Shown: positions 1-9,222, numbered from the stretch's first letter. The stretch: DNA of 64,000 nt from M3007 sp031425155 (GCA_031425155.1 JANPIV010000003.1:16295-80294); one strand, 5' to 3'. Made by a program: numbers and translations. The notes: a model not told the origin generated them from the sequence alone.

Positions 1-631
1 TCTTCACGCCGCGTTCGTAGGCCTGCCGGTAAGGGCTGGCCCCGACAAAGGCCGGCAAGAAGGAATGGTGAATATTGACCACGCGATGTGGAAATCGGGC
101 GACAAACTCCGGGGACAGGATGCGCATATACTTGGCCAGCACCAGGTATTCGGGTTGATAGCGTTGCACCACTTCAGCGATGGCGGCTTCGTGCTGCTCG
201 CGCGTCTTGCCTTCATGGGGCACCAAATGAAAATTGATCCCAAACTGGTGGGTGAATTTTTTCAGCGTATCGTGATTGCCGACGACGGCGAGTATTTCGG
301 CATTTAATTCATCAAATTGGTGGCGCACCAGCAGTTCGCCCAGACAATGCTGCTCTTTGGTCACCAGCACCACGACTTTTTTTCGCCGCTTCTGGCTGAG
401 CTGCACGTTGGCCTCGGCGGGGAGCACCTCTCGCATTTCGAGCAGCAGCGCCGCCGGGTCCACCGTGCCGGAAAAACTGGTGCGCATGAAAAAACGATTG
501 TGCTCGTATTCCACAAACTCCTGATTACCAATCACATTGAGTCCATGCCGGTATAATACGCCGGTAATATGATGTACCAGTCCGGTTTGATCTGCGCAAT
601 CAATCAGCAGTACGTAGGTGGGTTGTTCCAT
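1..631 (-). CDS. purU: Formyltetrahydrofolate deformylase PurU, C-terminus cut by window edge
   Basis: Hydrolyses 10-formyl-tetrahydrofolate to formate and tetrahydrofolate, supplying formate for purine synthesis and balancing one-carbon units in the cytosol. I translated the minus strand from ATG at 631; the frame stays open to the window edge, giving 210 residues of a family that is usually about 280 long. Residues 5-85 look like the regulatory ACT domain (starts MEQPTYVLLIDCADQTG). The rest is the formyl-transferase fold, with VLAKYMRILSPEFVARFPH and NIHHSFLPAF followed by PYRQAYERGVK, which closely resembles E. coli PurU. It lies 44 nt downstream of a methyltransferase gene on the same strand. 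A TACCTTTG box sits only five bases before the start codon. Confidence 0.93.
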   Translation of the reverse strand, partial: MEQPTYVLLIDCADQTGLVHHITGVLYRHGLNVIGNQEFVEYEHNRFFMRTSFSGTVDPAALLLEMREVLPAEANVQLSQKRRKKVVVLVTKEQHCLGELLVRHQFDELNAEILAVVGNHDTLKKFTHQFGINFHLVPHEGKTREQHEAAIAEVVQRYQPEYLVLAKYMRILSPEFVARFPHRVVNIHHSFLPAFVGASPYRQAYERGVK

Positions 632-635
632 GCCG

Positions 636-643
636 CAAAGGTA
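636..643 (-). promoter_or_regulatory. Bacteroidota -7 box (TACCTTTG) before purU
   Basis: The minus strand reads TACCTTTG, an exact match to the Bacteroidota -7 consensus TAnnTTTG. It ends five bases before the purU ATG, so a transcript from it would have almost no leader. A -33 element was not convincing. Confidence 0.4.
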
Positions 644-675
644 GCAAAGGGCAGCTGGAGCGCAAGGGTCTGATT

Positions 676-1521
676 TTATCCCGGTTTCTGGCCCTGTACC
701 ACGGCAAATTCCAGCACGCCCCGGCGGTAACCCTGGCTCATATAGCGCATGGCCCAGGCCCCTTTGATCGTCGGCCAGCCAGCCCGCAACAGGCCACCCA
801 CACTGCTCCAGCGCAACGCGGTGTGGATAACGGCTTTCCAGAAAGGAGCAACGGACCGACTCCAATCTACCGATTTTACGGCGGTAAATCCGGCTGCCGT
901 AGCGTATTCTACCAATTGGGTGCGCGCCACCATAGGCGGCAAATGATACAGCCGGTAGATTTTTTCCAGTAAACCCTGCTCGTTGCCGGAGAGAGACGGT
1001 GGAGTAGGGCGGTGGCACCACGTGGCCATCAGAAATTTTCCGCCCGGAGCCAGTCTTTCGTAGAACAGGTTGAATAACAACTGTTTATCCAGGATGTGCT
1101 CTGCGCTTTCCATAGACCAGACCAGATCGAACGACCCATCGTCGGTACCCAAAGTCATCATATCACGCACCTGAAAGTGGACACTATGCTGCAAATCGGC
1201 CCGCTGCGTGTACTGTCGCGCCTGTTCGGCTTGTACCGGACTGAGGGTCAGACCCAATGCTGTGGCTCCAAAGCGTTTTGCCAGATAGCGCGCGCTGCCG
1301 CCAACACCACAACCGGCGTCCAATATGCGGCTGGCCTGTTGCACTTGCCCCCAATGCAACATTTCTTCCACCAGGTCCACCTGCGCCTGCCGATGGTCTT
1401 TCCGGGCCAGGCCATCCACGCCATAGTAGCCGTGGTGCATGTGTTCGCCCCAGGTATCCAGCCAAATGGGCGTGGAGCGGTCGTAAAAATGCCCAATACG
1501 TTGATTTAGAGTAGTGTTCAT
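676..1521 (-). CDS. SAM-dependent methyltransferase, tocopherol/cyclopropane-type
   Basis: Class I S-adenosylmethionine methyltransferase of 281 residues, close to small-molecule methyltransferases such as gamma-tocopherol and sterol methyltransferases. The AdoMet motif I is ILDAGCGVGGSARYL around residues 66-80, and an acidic post-I region and FDLVWSMESAEHI follow. A HMHHGYY segment at about 28-33 resembles the substrate-side N-terminus of this family. It has no signal peptide, so it should be cytosolic. It begins 15 nt after the GH130 gene and probably shares its transcript. A paralogue with the same layout is at 54307-55158. The substrate cannot be read from sequence; quinone, carotenoid or lipid-like acceptors are possible. 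Confidence 0.82.
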   Translation of the reverse strand: MNTTLNQRIGHFYDRSTPIWLDTWGEHMHHGYYGVDGLARKDHRQAQVDLVEEMLHWGQVQQASRILDAGCGVGGSARYLAKRFGATALGLTLSPVQAEQARQYTQRADLQHSVHFQVRDMMTLGTDDGSFDLVWSMESAEHILDKQLLFNLFYERLAPGGKFLMATWCHRPTPPSLSGNEQGLLEKIYRLYHLPPMVARTQLVEYATAAGFTAVKSVDWSRSVAPFWKAVIHTALRWSSVGGLLRAGWPTIKGAWAMRYMSQGYRRGVLEFAVVQGQKPG

Positions 1522-1536
1522 GGGTCAGTTTTCAAA

Positions 1537-2628
1537 TTATTGTTTACATTCGGCTACCGCAATTTTCGAGTCGGCTGTCCCGTAATACAGCAGCCAGCGA
1601 TCCTTGAACCAGACCATTCCTTCCAGGAAACAAACATTATTGATCTGGCCCGTCATTTCATAATTCTGGGTCGGGGTCAGAAAATGGCGATTGGCGCGGG
1701 CGACAAGTTGTTCCGGTTTTTTGGGTGAAAACAAGGCCTGTCCCACCGAGTAAGTATCGGCAGCCATAGATTTATCACCGCTGCTGGCACTGTTTGCGCT
1801 GTTATACAGCAGTAAAATCCCGGTCTTGCGCCATAGCGCGAATGGGCCCGGCTCTACGAGGCGGCTATCGAAAAAACCGGCGCGGGGCTGCATCACCGGC
1901 AACAGGTTGCGTTTTTTATCCTCCATCGGTGTCCAGTAAATACCATCCTCCGAGGTGGCCAGGAAAAGGTCGGTATCACCCCAGTACATCCAGTATTTAT
2001 CGCCCACCTTGCGCATAATGATCTCTCCCTTTTTCAATTCGCTGACAATGGCCCCCGATTTAGACCATAAATCACGGTATTTGCCATCCTGAAAGGCCAG
2101 GCCATGTTTCTTCCAGTTCACCAAATCGGAGGACGATGCCACACACAAGCGGGCAATTTTGCCGTCGTAGGCGGTGTAAGTCATGATGTACAGGCCATCC
2201 TCGCGGCGCACTACACGCGGGTCTTCGCAGCCACCTTCCCATTCATACACGCGCATGGGATCATTATCCGGGTAGAGCACCGGGGTGGCATTGCGGCGGA
2301 AATCCAGCCCGTCGCGGCTTTTGGCCAGCCCGATGCGGGAAGTGCCATAAGGCAATCCAACCCGATCCTGGGCCCGGTAAAGCAGCCATACTTCCTTGTC
2401 GCGCACGACGGCCGCCGGATTGAATACGTCTTTTTCCTCCCAACGAACATCTTTTTTGCGAACCGGACAGGAAAACTCTGCCCGACTATCCGGTTGCAGC
2501 ACCGGGTTGTGGGCATCCAGTTTTACAATGGGTTGGAGGAGCCAGGATTCATCGGTCGGGGCCTGGTAGCGCCGCGAGCAAGCGCTGCACAGGCAGAAAA
2601 AAAGGCAAAGGACGAAGAGTTGTTTCAT
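1537..2628 (-). CDS. GH130-type glycoside phosphorylase/hydrolase, lipoprotein
   Basis: Five-bladed beta-propeller enzyme of the GH130 type, a family acting on beta-mannosides by phosphorolysis or hydrolysis. The 363-residue protein starts with a lipoprotein signal (MKQLFVLCLFFCLCSAC, lipid cysteine near residue 17), so it should be membrane-anchored in the envelope. Visible family marks are EKDVFNPAAVVRDKEVWLLY and EWEGGCEDPRVVRREDGLY; GCEDPRV is the GH130 signature around the general-acid region. Repeated W.LLYR, YIMTYTAYDG and KYWMYWGDTD blades fit the propeller. An extracytoplasmic location favours hydrolysis (beta-mannosidase) over phosphorolysis, but that is inference. It heads a minus-strand unit with the methyltransferase, and is divergent from a secreted hydrolase. 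Confidence 0.82.
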   Translation of the reverse strand: MKQLFVLCLFFCLCSACSRRYQAPTDESWLLQPIVKLDAHNPVLQPDSRAEFSCPVRKKDVRWEEKDVFNPAAVVRDKEVWLLYRAQDRVGLPYGTSRIGLAKSRDGLDFRRNATPVLYPDNDPMRVYEWEGGCEDPRVVRREDGLYIMTYTAYDGKIARLCVASSSDLVNWKKHGLAFQDGKYRDLWSKSGAIVSELKKGEIIMRKVGDKYWMYWGDTDLFLATSEDGIYWTPMEDKKRNLLPVMQPRAGFFDSRLVEPGPFALWRKTGILLLYNSANSASSGDKSMAADTYSVGQALFSPKKPEQLVARANRHFLTPTQNYEMTGQINNVCFLEGMVWFKDRWLLYYGTADSKIAVAECKQ

Positions 2629-2776
2629 AGCAGTAATAGTATTTCAACTTTTGGAAGCAGGTGTAAAGAACCGGGAATTAACAGCAAAAAATTGGGCCGT
2701 GAAATTTTTGGCGGTGCGGGGCATGATTTTTTTGTCCTGCCTGGTTTCCATTTGCCAAAAAAATAAGAAACTGCAC

Positions 2777-3772
2777 ATGAAAAATATATTCTTTTGCCTG
2801 GCACTATTGCTCGCTGCCAACTCGTACGCCCAGCAAAATGCTTTGCCTGATACAGGGCTTCGTCTCGAAGACGTAGAATACCCTTTTCCGGTACACTATA
2901 TCCGTTTGCAAATACAGGGCGAGCCTTTACAAATGGCTTATATGGATGTGCCTGCCGAAAAGGCAAATGGCAAAACGGTGCTGTTGTTGCATGGAAAAAA
3001 TTTCAACGGCGCGTATTGGGAACGGACGGCAAGAGACCTGGCCAAAAACGGGTACCGGGTGGTCATCCCCGACCAGATCGGCTTTGGGAAATCCTCCAAA
3101 CCCTTCAGTATCCAATATACTTTCCAACTGCTGGCCCAAAATACCAAAACTGTTTTAGATTCAATCGGTATTCAAAAGGTGTGTGTGCTCGGGCATTCTA
3201 TGGGCGGAATGCTGGCCACCCGGTTTGCGCTGATGTACCCCGACCGGGTGGAAAAACTGGTTCTGGAAAACCCGCTTGGTCTGGAGGATTGGAAACTGAA
3301 AGTGCCTTATCAGACCGTAGATGATTGGCTGGCAGGAGAACTGAAACAGGATTTTGCCAAAATCAAGGCCTATCAAATGGCGAACTATTACGATAATAAG
3401 TGGACGCCTGAATATGAAAAATGGGCCAGGATGCAGGCTGCGCTGACTACCAAAAAGAACTATCCCATCGTGGCCTTCAACTCCGCGCTGACTTACGATA
3501 TGATCTTTACCCAGCCTGTTTTTTATGAGTTTGAACATATTCAGATGCCCACCCTGCTGCTGATCGGGCAGCGCGACCGCACCGCTGTCGGTAAGGATAA
3601 AGCCCCGGAAGAGGTCAAATCTACCTTGGGCAATTATCCCGCGCTGGGCAAACGCACTGCCGAAAAGATCAAAAATTCGCAGTTGGTAGAAATAGAGGGC
3701 GTGGGTCATTTGCCGCATGTGGAGGCCTATGAGAAGTTTATCGGGCCATTGCTGGAGTTTTTGAAAAAATAA
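2777..3772 (+). CDS. Secreted alpha/beta hydrolase
   Basis: Serine hydrolase of the alpha/beta fold, 332 residues, with a signal peptide ending near NSYAQ (residue 19), so it is periplasmic or exported. The nucleophile elbow is GHSMGG (Ser about 141), the acid is probably in LLIGQRDRTAVG, and the base is His in EGVGHLPHVEA near residue 312. The oxyanion motif is LLHGKNFNG. The reading frame is open further upstream, but I chose the ATG at 2777 because a typical signal peptide starts there. The substrate is unknown; it resembles haloalkane dehalogenase/epoxide hydrolase-like esterases, and Ser instead of Asp at the elbow favours an esterase or lactonase. It is divergent from the GH130 gene. 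Confidence 0.85.
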   Translation: MKNIFFCLALLLAANSYAQQNALPDTGLRLEDVEYPFPVHYIRLQIQGEPLQMAYMDVPAEKANGKTVLLLHGKNFNGAYWERTARDLAKNGYRVVIPDQIGFGKSSKPFSIQYTFQLLAQNTKTVLDSIGIQKVCVLGHSMGGMLATRFALMYPDRVEKLVLENPLGLEDWKLKVPYQTVDDWLAGELKQDFAKIKAYQMANYYDNKWTPEYEKWARMQAALTTKKNYPIVAFNSALTYDMIFTQPVFYEFEHIQMPTLLLIGQRDRTAVGKDKAPEEVKSTLGNYPALGKRTAEKIKNSQLVEIEGVGHLPHVEAYEKFIGPLLEFLKK

Positions 3773-3853
3773 TATTGTGGCCAAAAAATGAAAATCCGTC
3801 CACCCTACACAAAGTAAAATGGACGGATCATTATAAACAGGAGATGCTGTATA

Positions 3854-3888
3854 AATTCCGCACTCCGAATTCCGTATTCCGAATTCGT
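3854..3888. repeat. Short ATTCCG-type simple repeat
   Basis: A run of near-identical 7-10 base units (ATTCCGCACTCCG, AATTCCGTATTCCG, AATTCG) sits in the 116-bp gap between the convergent hydrolase and secA genes, directly against the secA stop codon. It is one of several simple intergenic repeats in the window. Confidence 0.5.
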
Positions 3889-6800
3889 TTACTTCCCGTG
3901 GCACTGCTTGTATTTCTTGCCACTTCCACAAGGACAAGGATCATTGCGGCCAATTACTTTTTCCTTGACAATCGGCTGCGTTTTCACCGCCGTTCCACCA
4001 TTTTGTCCGGCGGACATGGCGGCGCGTTGAGCGGCCTGTTGGGTCTCCGTCATCGGCTGCTGGCTGTTCGAGCGCAGGCGGCTGGCCTGAGCGCGGCGTT
4101 GGGCTTCTACCTGTTGCTGCTGTTGGGTGCGCTGCTGGATTTGCTGTTCATCGGCCAACGCCAGCGAACCTTTCAGCAGGAAAGCCGTCACGCTCGAGTT
4201 GATATGACCGATCAGGCCCTCGAACAGGTTGTAAGCCTCCATTTTATAGATCACCAGCGGGTCTTTCTGCTCAAAAGATGCCCCTTGTACCGACTCTTTC
4301 AGGTCGTCCACATTACGCAAATGTTCCTTCCAGGCATCATCCAACAAGGCCAGCGTCGCTACTTTTTCAATGTCGTGCATGATACTCTTGCCTTCCGATT
4401 GAATGGCTTCCTCCATGTCGGCACTGATGTTCAGGCCCAGGCTACCATCGGTGAAAGGCACCATAATGCGTTTGAAACGGTGGCTTTCGCGGGCGTACAC
4501 ATCCTTGATAACCGGGAGTAACCGTTCGCCGACTTGTTTGCCTTTATGTTCGTACAAGTCCAGTATTTGCTGCTGAAAAGTCGCCAGCACCGTGCTCGTA
4601 GAAGCACTTTTGAACCAATTGGGCTCCATTTCCGGGTCCACGCCGATGACGCGGATCGAATCCAATCGAAACGTATCGTAATCCCCTCCGCTGCGGTGCG
4701 CATGCACCAGTTCGGACGTAATGGCATTGAAAGCATTATTGATGTCCACCGAAAGGCGATCACCGAAAAGTGCGTTGCGGCGTTTTTTATAAATGGCCTC
4801 CCGCTGAATATTCATCACGTCATCGTATTCCAGCAGGCGCTTCCGAATGCCGAAGTTGTTTTCTTCGACCTTGGTTTGGGCGCGTTCGATAGATTTAGTG
4901 ACCATCGAGTGCTGAATCACGTCGCCTTCTTTGTGGCCCATTTTGTCCATCAGCCCGGCAATGCGGTCACTTTGGAACAGGCGCATCAGTTGATCTTCCA
5001 GGGACACGTAGAACTGCGAAGAACCGGGATCACCTTGCCGACCGGCGCGACCACGTAACTGGCGGTCCACCCGGCGACTTTCGTGACGCTCGGTACCGAT
5101 GATGGCCAGACCGCCCACTTCTTTCACCCCGGCACCGAGTTTGATGTCGGTACCACGACCCGCCATGTTGGTGGCCAGCGTGACTTTGCCCGGCTGCCCG
5201 GCTTCGGCCACGATCTCGGCTTCCCGCTGGTGTTGCTTGGCATTCAACACGTTATGCTCAATACCGCGCATTTTCAGCATCCGACTGAGCAACTCCGATA
5301 TTTCGACGGAAGTGGTACCTACCAATACTGGACGGCCCTGGTCGCGGAGTTTCATAATATCTTCAATGACCGTATTGTACTTCTCACGGGCGGTTTTGAA
5401 CACCAAATCCTGTTCGTCTTTCCGCGTAATATTCCGGTTGGTGGGGATCACCACCACGTCCAATTTGTAAATATCCCACAACTCCTTGGCCTCCGTTTCG
5501 GCGGTACCGGTCATACCGGCGAGTTTGTGGTACATACGGAAATAGTTCTGGAGCGTCACCGTGGCATAAGTCTGGGTGATCTCGCCGACTTTGACATTTT
5601 CTTTTGCCTCAATGGCCTGGTGGAGACCGTCGGAGTAACGGCGACCTTCCATAACGCGGCCCGTCTGCTCATCCACGATTTTCACTTCGCCTTCCTGCAC
5701 AATATATTCGTTGTCATTTTCAAACAACGTATAGGCTTTCAGCAACTGCTGGATCGCGTGGACGCGGCGGCTTTTAATACCGTAGTCCTGCGACAGTTTC
5801 TCTTTGGCTTCGACCTTTTCGTCATGATCCAGTTCTTCGTCCTGATCTATTTTGACCAGTTCCAAGCCAATATCGGGCATGATGAAAAAGCCATCGTCAT
5901 TGCTAAACTTGGATAGGAATTCTACGCCTTTTTCGGTGAGTTCTACGTTGCGGTTTTTTTCGTCAATCGTAAATAACAAGGCGCGGTCCACTTCAGGCAT
6001 TCGCTTGCTATTCTCTTGAAAATAAACATTTTCCGTTTTTTGCAACAATACTTTTGCTCCCTCTTCGCTGAGGAATTTGACCAATGGGCGGTACTTCGGC
6101 AAAGCACGGTGAGCGCGCAACAGAGCAATACCGGCACCACCTTCTTCGGAACCTACTTTGCCTTCGGCAAACAGTTTGCGGGCTTCGGCGAGAAATTGTC
6201 CGGCCAGTTTACCTTGCTCATCGTGCAGACGTTTGACGGTCGGATTCAGTTCCACATATTCCTGATCTTCCGCGCCACGAGTGACCGGGCCGGAAATAAT
6301 CAGCGGGGTCCGGGCATCATCAATCAGCACGGAGTCCACTTCGTCCACGATGGCGTAGTGGTGCTTACGTTGCACCAGTTCGTCCGGGCCGATGACCATG
6401 TTGTCACGCAGGTAGTCGAAGCCAAATTCGGAGTTGGTACCGAAAGTAATGTCACATTTATATGCCTCGATGCGCTCTTTGGAGTGCGGGCGATATTTGT
6501 CAATACAATCCACCGTGAGCAGCAGAAATTCGTAGATCGGGCCGACCCATTCCTGGTCACGACGGGCCAGGTAATCGTTTACGGTCACCATGTGGACGCC
6601 TTCGCCTGCCACGGCATTGAGGTACGCAGGCAGCGTTGCCACGAGGGTTTTACCTTCCCCTGTGGCCATTTCCGCGATTTTGCCTCCATGAAGCACCATA
6701 CCACCGAACAACTGCACGTCGTAGTGGACCATGTTCCAGACCACTTCGCCGCCCCCGGCCGTCCATCTATTTTTCCAGATCGCCTGGTCGCCATCAATAG

Positions 6801-7239
6801 TCACGTAGGTTTTACCGGCCTTAGTGGCCAGCATACGGTCGTGATCCGTGGCGGTGACGGTGAGGGTTTCATTATTGGTAAAGCGATAACTGACGGCTTT
6901 GACCACGGCAAAGGCCTCCGGCAAAATGGAGTTCAGCACATCTTCCAGCGATTTGTCGCGGTTTTTGCGCAGTTCGTCCACCTCTTTGAAGAGACTTTCC
7001 TTGTCGTTAAAGTCCTCGGCATCCAGGGCTTGCTGATTGATGGAAGCGATTTCGGCATCAATATCCTGCAGATAATCCTGGATACGAGCACGAAAATCGA
7101 GGGTCTTGGCGCGGAGTTCGTCGTTGGAGAGTTCTTGATATTCTGCAAAAAAGCCATTAATATCCTCCACCGCGGGCTGGAACTTGGCTAAGTCCCGGTC
7201 TTGCTTCGTGCCCAGTATTTTTTTAAAAAGTCCAAACAT
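3889..7239 (-). CDS. secA: Preprotein translocase motor ATPase SecA
   Basis: ATP-driven motor that pushes unfolded preproteins through SecYEG at the inner membrane. At 1,116 residues it is longer than the roughly 850-900 of many bacteria, which is usual for Bacteroidota. NBD1 carries Walker A MATGEGKT at 191-198 and the DEAD-type motif DEVD at about 299-302 (IVDEVDSVLIDDARTPLI). NBD2 shows VGTTSVEISELLS and TNMAGRGTDIKLG, and the helicase arginine motif QLRGRAGRQGDPG is intact. The C-terminus has a Q-rich linker and a zinc-binding SEC-C tail (CPCGSGKKYKQCHG) used for SecB and lipid contact. It is monocistronic, with a candidate -7 box about 110 bases upstream. Confidence 0.98.
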   Translation of the reverse strand: MFGLFKKILGTKQDRDLAKFQPAVEDINGFFAEYQELSNDELRAKTLDFRARIQDYLQDIDAEIASINQQALDAEDFNDKESLFKEVDELRKNRDKSLEDVLNSILPEAFAVVKAVSYRFTNNETLTVTATDHDRMLATKAGKTYVTIDGDQAIWKNRWTAGGGEVVWNMVHYDVQLFGGMVLHGGKIAEMATGEGKTLVATLPAYLNAVAGEGVHMVTVNDYLARRDQEWVGPIYEFLLLTVDCIDKYRPHSKERIEAYKCDITFGTNSEFGFDYLRDNMVIGPDELVQRKHHYAIVDEVDSVLIDDARTPLIISGPVTRGAEDQEYVELNPTVKRLHDEQGKLAGQFLAEARKLFAEGKVGSEEGGAGIALLRAHRALPKYRPLVKFLSEEGAKVLLQKTENVYFQENSKRMPEVDRALLFTIDEKNRNVELTEKGVEFLSKFSNDDGFFIMPDIGLELVKIDQDEELDHDEKVEAKEKLSQDYGIKSRRVHAIQQLLKAYTLFENDNEYIVQEGEVKIVDEQTGRVMEGRRYSDGLHQAIEAKENVKVGEITQTYATVTLQNYFRMYHKLAGMTGTAETEAKELWDIYKLDVVVIPTNRNITRKDEQDLVFKTAREKYNTVIEDIMKLRDQGRPVLVGTTSVEISELLSRMLKMRGIEHNVLNAKQHQREAEIVAEAGQPGKVTLATNMAGRGTDIKLGAGVKEVGGLAIIGTERHESRRVDRQLRGRAGRQGDPGSSQFYVSLEDQLMRLFQSDRIAGLMDKMGHKEGDVIQHSMVTKSIERAQTKVEENNFGIRKRLLEYDDVMNIQREAIYKKRRNALFGDRLSVDINNAFNAITSELVHAHRSGGDYDTFRLDSIRVIGVDPEMEPNWFKSASTSTVLATFQQQILDLYEHKGKQVGERLLPVIKDVYARESHRFKRIMVPFTDGSLGLNISADMEEAIQSEGKSIMHDIEKVATLALLDDAWKEHLRNVDDLKESVQGASFEQKDPLVIYKMEAYNLFEGLIGHINSSVTAFLLKGSLALADEQQIQQRTQQQQQVEAQRRAQASRLRSNSQQPMTETQQAAQRAAMSAGQNGGTAVKTQPIVKEKVIGRNDPCPCGSGKKYKQCHGK

Positions 7240-7348
7240 GGTGCTGCAAAAATTCAGATGTAAAAAGGGTCTTCAGGCATCAGGACAATAGGCGAAAAAT
7301 CGCCCTTTTGAAATACGTCCGCATCCATCAAATCCCAAAAAAGAGGTG

Positions 7349-7356
7349 CAAAGATA
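7349..7356 (-). promoter_or_regulatory. Bacteroidota -7 box (TATCTTTG) upstream of secA
   Basis: The minus strand reads TATCTTTG, an exact TAnnTTTG match, about 110 bases before the secA start. The implied long leader leaves room for post-transcriptional control; no clear -33 box was found. Confidence 0.4.
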
Positions 7357-7610
7357 ACAGTTTGCCATTGGGCGAAAGTGCGGAGGCTGCACATTTCATT
7401 CCAGTGGGGGAATATGGCCGGATTTTGACAAAATGGCAGAAACGGACGAGTAGAAGCGGAAAAGGTGACAGGACATGGGGCGTACAGTTGATTGACTGAC
7501 AAGAATTTGTATTGCAGTCTAAAGAGGTCAATCGTTTTTGAGTAATTAAAAAGGTTTTATCTGCCAATCACGGCCAGCGGAAGAAAAATCATCAAGAATA
7601 ATCACTAAGT

Positions 7611-7618
7611 TAATTTTG
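7611..7618 (+). promoter_or_regulatory. Bacteroidota -7 box (TAATTTTG) upstream of OmpA gene
   Basis: TAATTTTG matches TAnnTTTG and lies 78 bases before the OmpA-family start. Motif match only. Confidence 0.35.
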
Positions 7619-7695
7619 CAGAGCGGTGATAATATTGGCCAACTTGCTACATTTGACCAAATTTTTTATTCGTAAAACGACAAATCAACTTGCAC

Positions 7696-8511
7696 ATGAA
7701 AATTCCACTTTGGCTGCTTGCCCTGCTATTCCTGGGCTGGACGGCGTGGTCGGTCAATCGCATCTGCGCCCGCTGTGGCTGCGGGGCAGAGACGACCGCC
7801 ATGACCGGCGAAACTGCTGCCCTGACTTCCGGCGCACCGCTTTTCCTTTGGAACAGCGCGGCGCCCGTCGCGGATCCGCGTTTCAAAGATTTTAAAAAGG
7901 GTTTGCTGGGCCGTGGCGGGCAGGGCGACACCCTGCTGATCACCGGCCAGTACCGGGCCAGCGAAAAGAACACCTCCAAATTTGCCAATCTCGGGCTGGC
8001 CCGCGCCGATGCCATCAAGCAGATGATGATGCCCGAAATACCGGAGAGCCGGATGCACCTCGCTGCTCAACTGGTCAGCGACAGCCTCGTGGACGGCGGT
8101 CCGGCCCGTGAATCTGCCACTTTTTCCTGGCTTAAAATGGTCTTGAAGGCCAATGAAGGGGCCATCATCGAAGCCGATAATGCCGTTACTATTCTCTTCC
8201 CCACCAACTCGACGGTGAAAGACAAAGACCAGAAAGTAGATGATTACCTGAGAGCATTGTGCGACAAGCACAAAGCGGACAAATCCACCTTTACTGTGGT
8301 CGGCCACGCCGATAATGTGGGCAACGACGAGGTGAATATCACCCTGGGTCGGGGCCGGGCGGAATCCATTGCCCAGTTCATGGCCCGCAATGGCATCGCC
8401 AAAGATCGCATCAAGACCGATTCCAAAGGCAAGGCAGAGCCCGTGGCCGACAACGCTACCGAAGACGGTCGCCACCAGAATCGTCGCGTCGTCATCACCG
8501 TCAACAATTAA
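7696..8511 (+). CDS. OmpA-family envelope protein
   Basis: 271-residue exported protein with an N-terminal hydrophobic signal (MKIPLWLLALLFLGWTAWS) and a C-terminal OmpA/MotB-like peptidoglycan-binding domain. The C-domain, about residues 160-271, shows VVGHADNVGNDEVNITLGRGRA split by the usual helix, then AEPVADNATEDGRHQNRRV, the canonical diaminopimelate-contact region. The middle segment (LLITGQYRASEKNTSKFANLGLARADAIK) looks like a second, degenerate OmpA-like half, so the protein may be a tandem. There is no porin barrel. Its likely role is tethering the outer membrane or a partner to the cell wall. A TTG two codons upstream is possible, but ATG at 7696 is preferred. Twenty nt separate it from the next gene, implying co-transcription. 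Confidence 0.85.
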   Translation: MKIPLWLLALLFLGWTAWSVNRICARCGCGAETTAMTGETAALTSGAPLFLWNSAAPVADPRFKDFKKGLLGRGGQGDTLLITGQYRASEKNTSKFANLGLARADAIKQMMMPEIPESRMHLAAQLVSDSLVDGGPARESATFSWLKMVLKANEGAIIEADNAVTILFPTNSTVKDKDQKVDDYLRALCDKHKADKSTFTVVGHADNVGNDEVNITLGRGRAESIAQFMARNGIAKDRIKTDSKGKAEPVADNATEDGRHQNRRVVITVNN

Positions 8512-8531
8512 TCATTACAAAACGCAAAATC

Positions 8532-9188
8532 ATGATACTCAACTTTATACTGCTAATGACCCCTGAGTGCAGGTCGGCCCTTTTGATGGGTTTGGCCCTC
8601 TCTATCATTCCCTTTTTGCTGGGCTGGCTGGCTGCTTACACCTATTATAAAGTAGCTGCTCTAAGGGATAAAAATACCGAATTGGACGCTGACGTGAAAC
8701 GCCTGAACGGCTCTGTTAACACCCTGACCGCCGAAGGCACCGACCTGCGCGTAAAACTCACCCAGGCGGATGCGCAACTGGAAGACCGGAAGGCCACCAT
8801 TTCCAAATTACGCAGTGACTTTATCATTTTGGAAAGCGAACGCAATACGCTCCGGGATGCCGCCGCATTAGTCGGAGGAAAAGGTCCAACCCGGGTGACC
8901 CCGGAAAAAATTACTTTCAACGAAGTGGTCTATAAATGGGACGACCTGAAAATTGTAGAAGGTATCGGCCCAAAAATCGAGGAACTGCTGCACACTGCCG
9001 GTATCAAAACCTGGCATGCCTTGGCCAATACTGCCGAAGCCCACCTGGTACAAATCATAGACGATGCTGGCCCACGCTTCCAGATGCACAATCCTGCGAC
9101 CTGGGCTGAACAGGCCCGCATGGCGGATGCCGAGGAATGGGATGCGCTGCAAAAATATCAGGAGGAATTGACGGGGGGAAGGGTTTGA
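8532..9188 (+). CDS. Membrane-anchored coiled-coil protein with helix-hairpin-helix domain
   Basis: 218 residues in three parts. A single N-terminal membrane helix (about 14-37, LMGLALSIIPFLLGWLAAYTY) is followed by a coiled coil (about 40-112, rich in K/E/D/L heptads such as LRVKLTQADAQLEDRKATIS). The C-terminal part is an HHH/DUF4332-like domain (WDDLKIVEGIGPKIEELLHTAG, then W.ALANT.EAHL and a GPRFQMHNPATWAEQARMA tail). This fold is seen in predicted nucleic-acid or protein-binding modules attached to ribosomal L21/L17-like and membrane proteins of Bacteroidota. Function is unknown. It follows the OmpA gene by 20 nt and ends in a strong terminator, so the two form a transcription unit and may act together in the envelope. 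Confidence 0.8.
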   Translation: MILNFILLMTPECRSALLMGLALSIIPFLLGWLAAYTYYKVAALRDKNTELDADVKRLNGSVNTLTAEGTDLRVKLTQADAQLEDRKATISKLRSDFIILESERNTLRDAAALVGGKGPTRVTPEKITFNEVVYKWDDLKIVEGIGPKIEELLHTAGIKTWHALANTAEAHLVQIIDDAGPRFQMHNPATWAEQARMADAEEWDALQKYQEELTGGRV

Positions 9189-9222
9189 GTAATGATGAAT
9201 TATTAATGAAATAGTTCATTTT

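Larger units (their letters stand above)
7240..7695. other. Divergent intergenic region secA / OmpA gene
   Basis: About 455 bases without a convincing gene between the divergent secA and OmpA-family genes. It holds a minus-strand TATCTTTG (for secA) and a plus-strand TAATTTTG (for the OmpA gene). The short open frames here lack codon bias and family resemblance. Confidence 0.5.
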
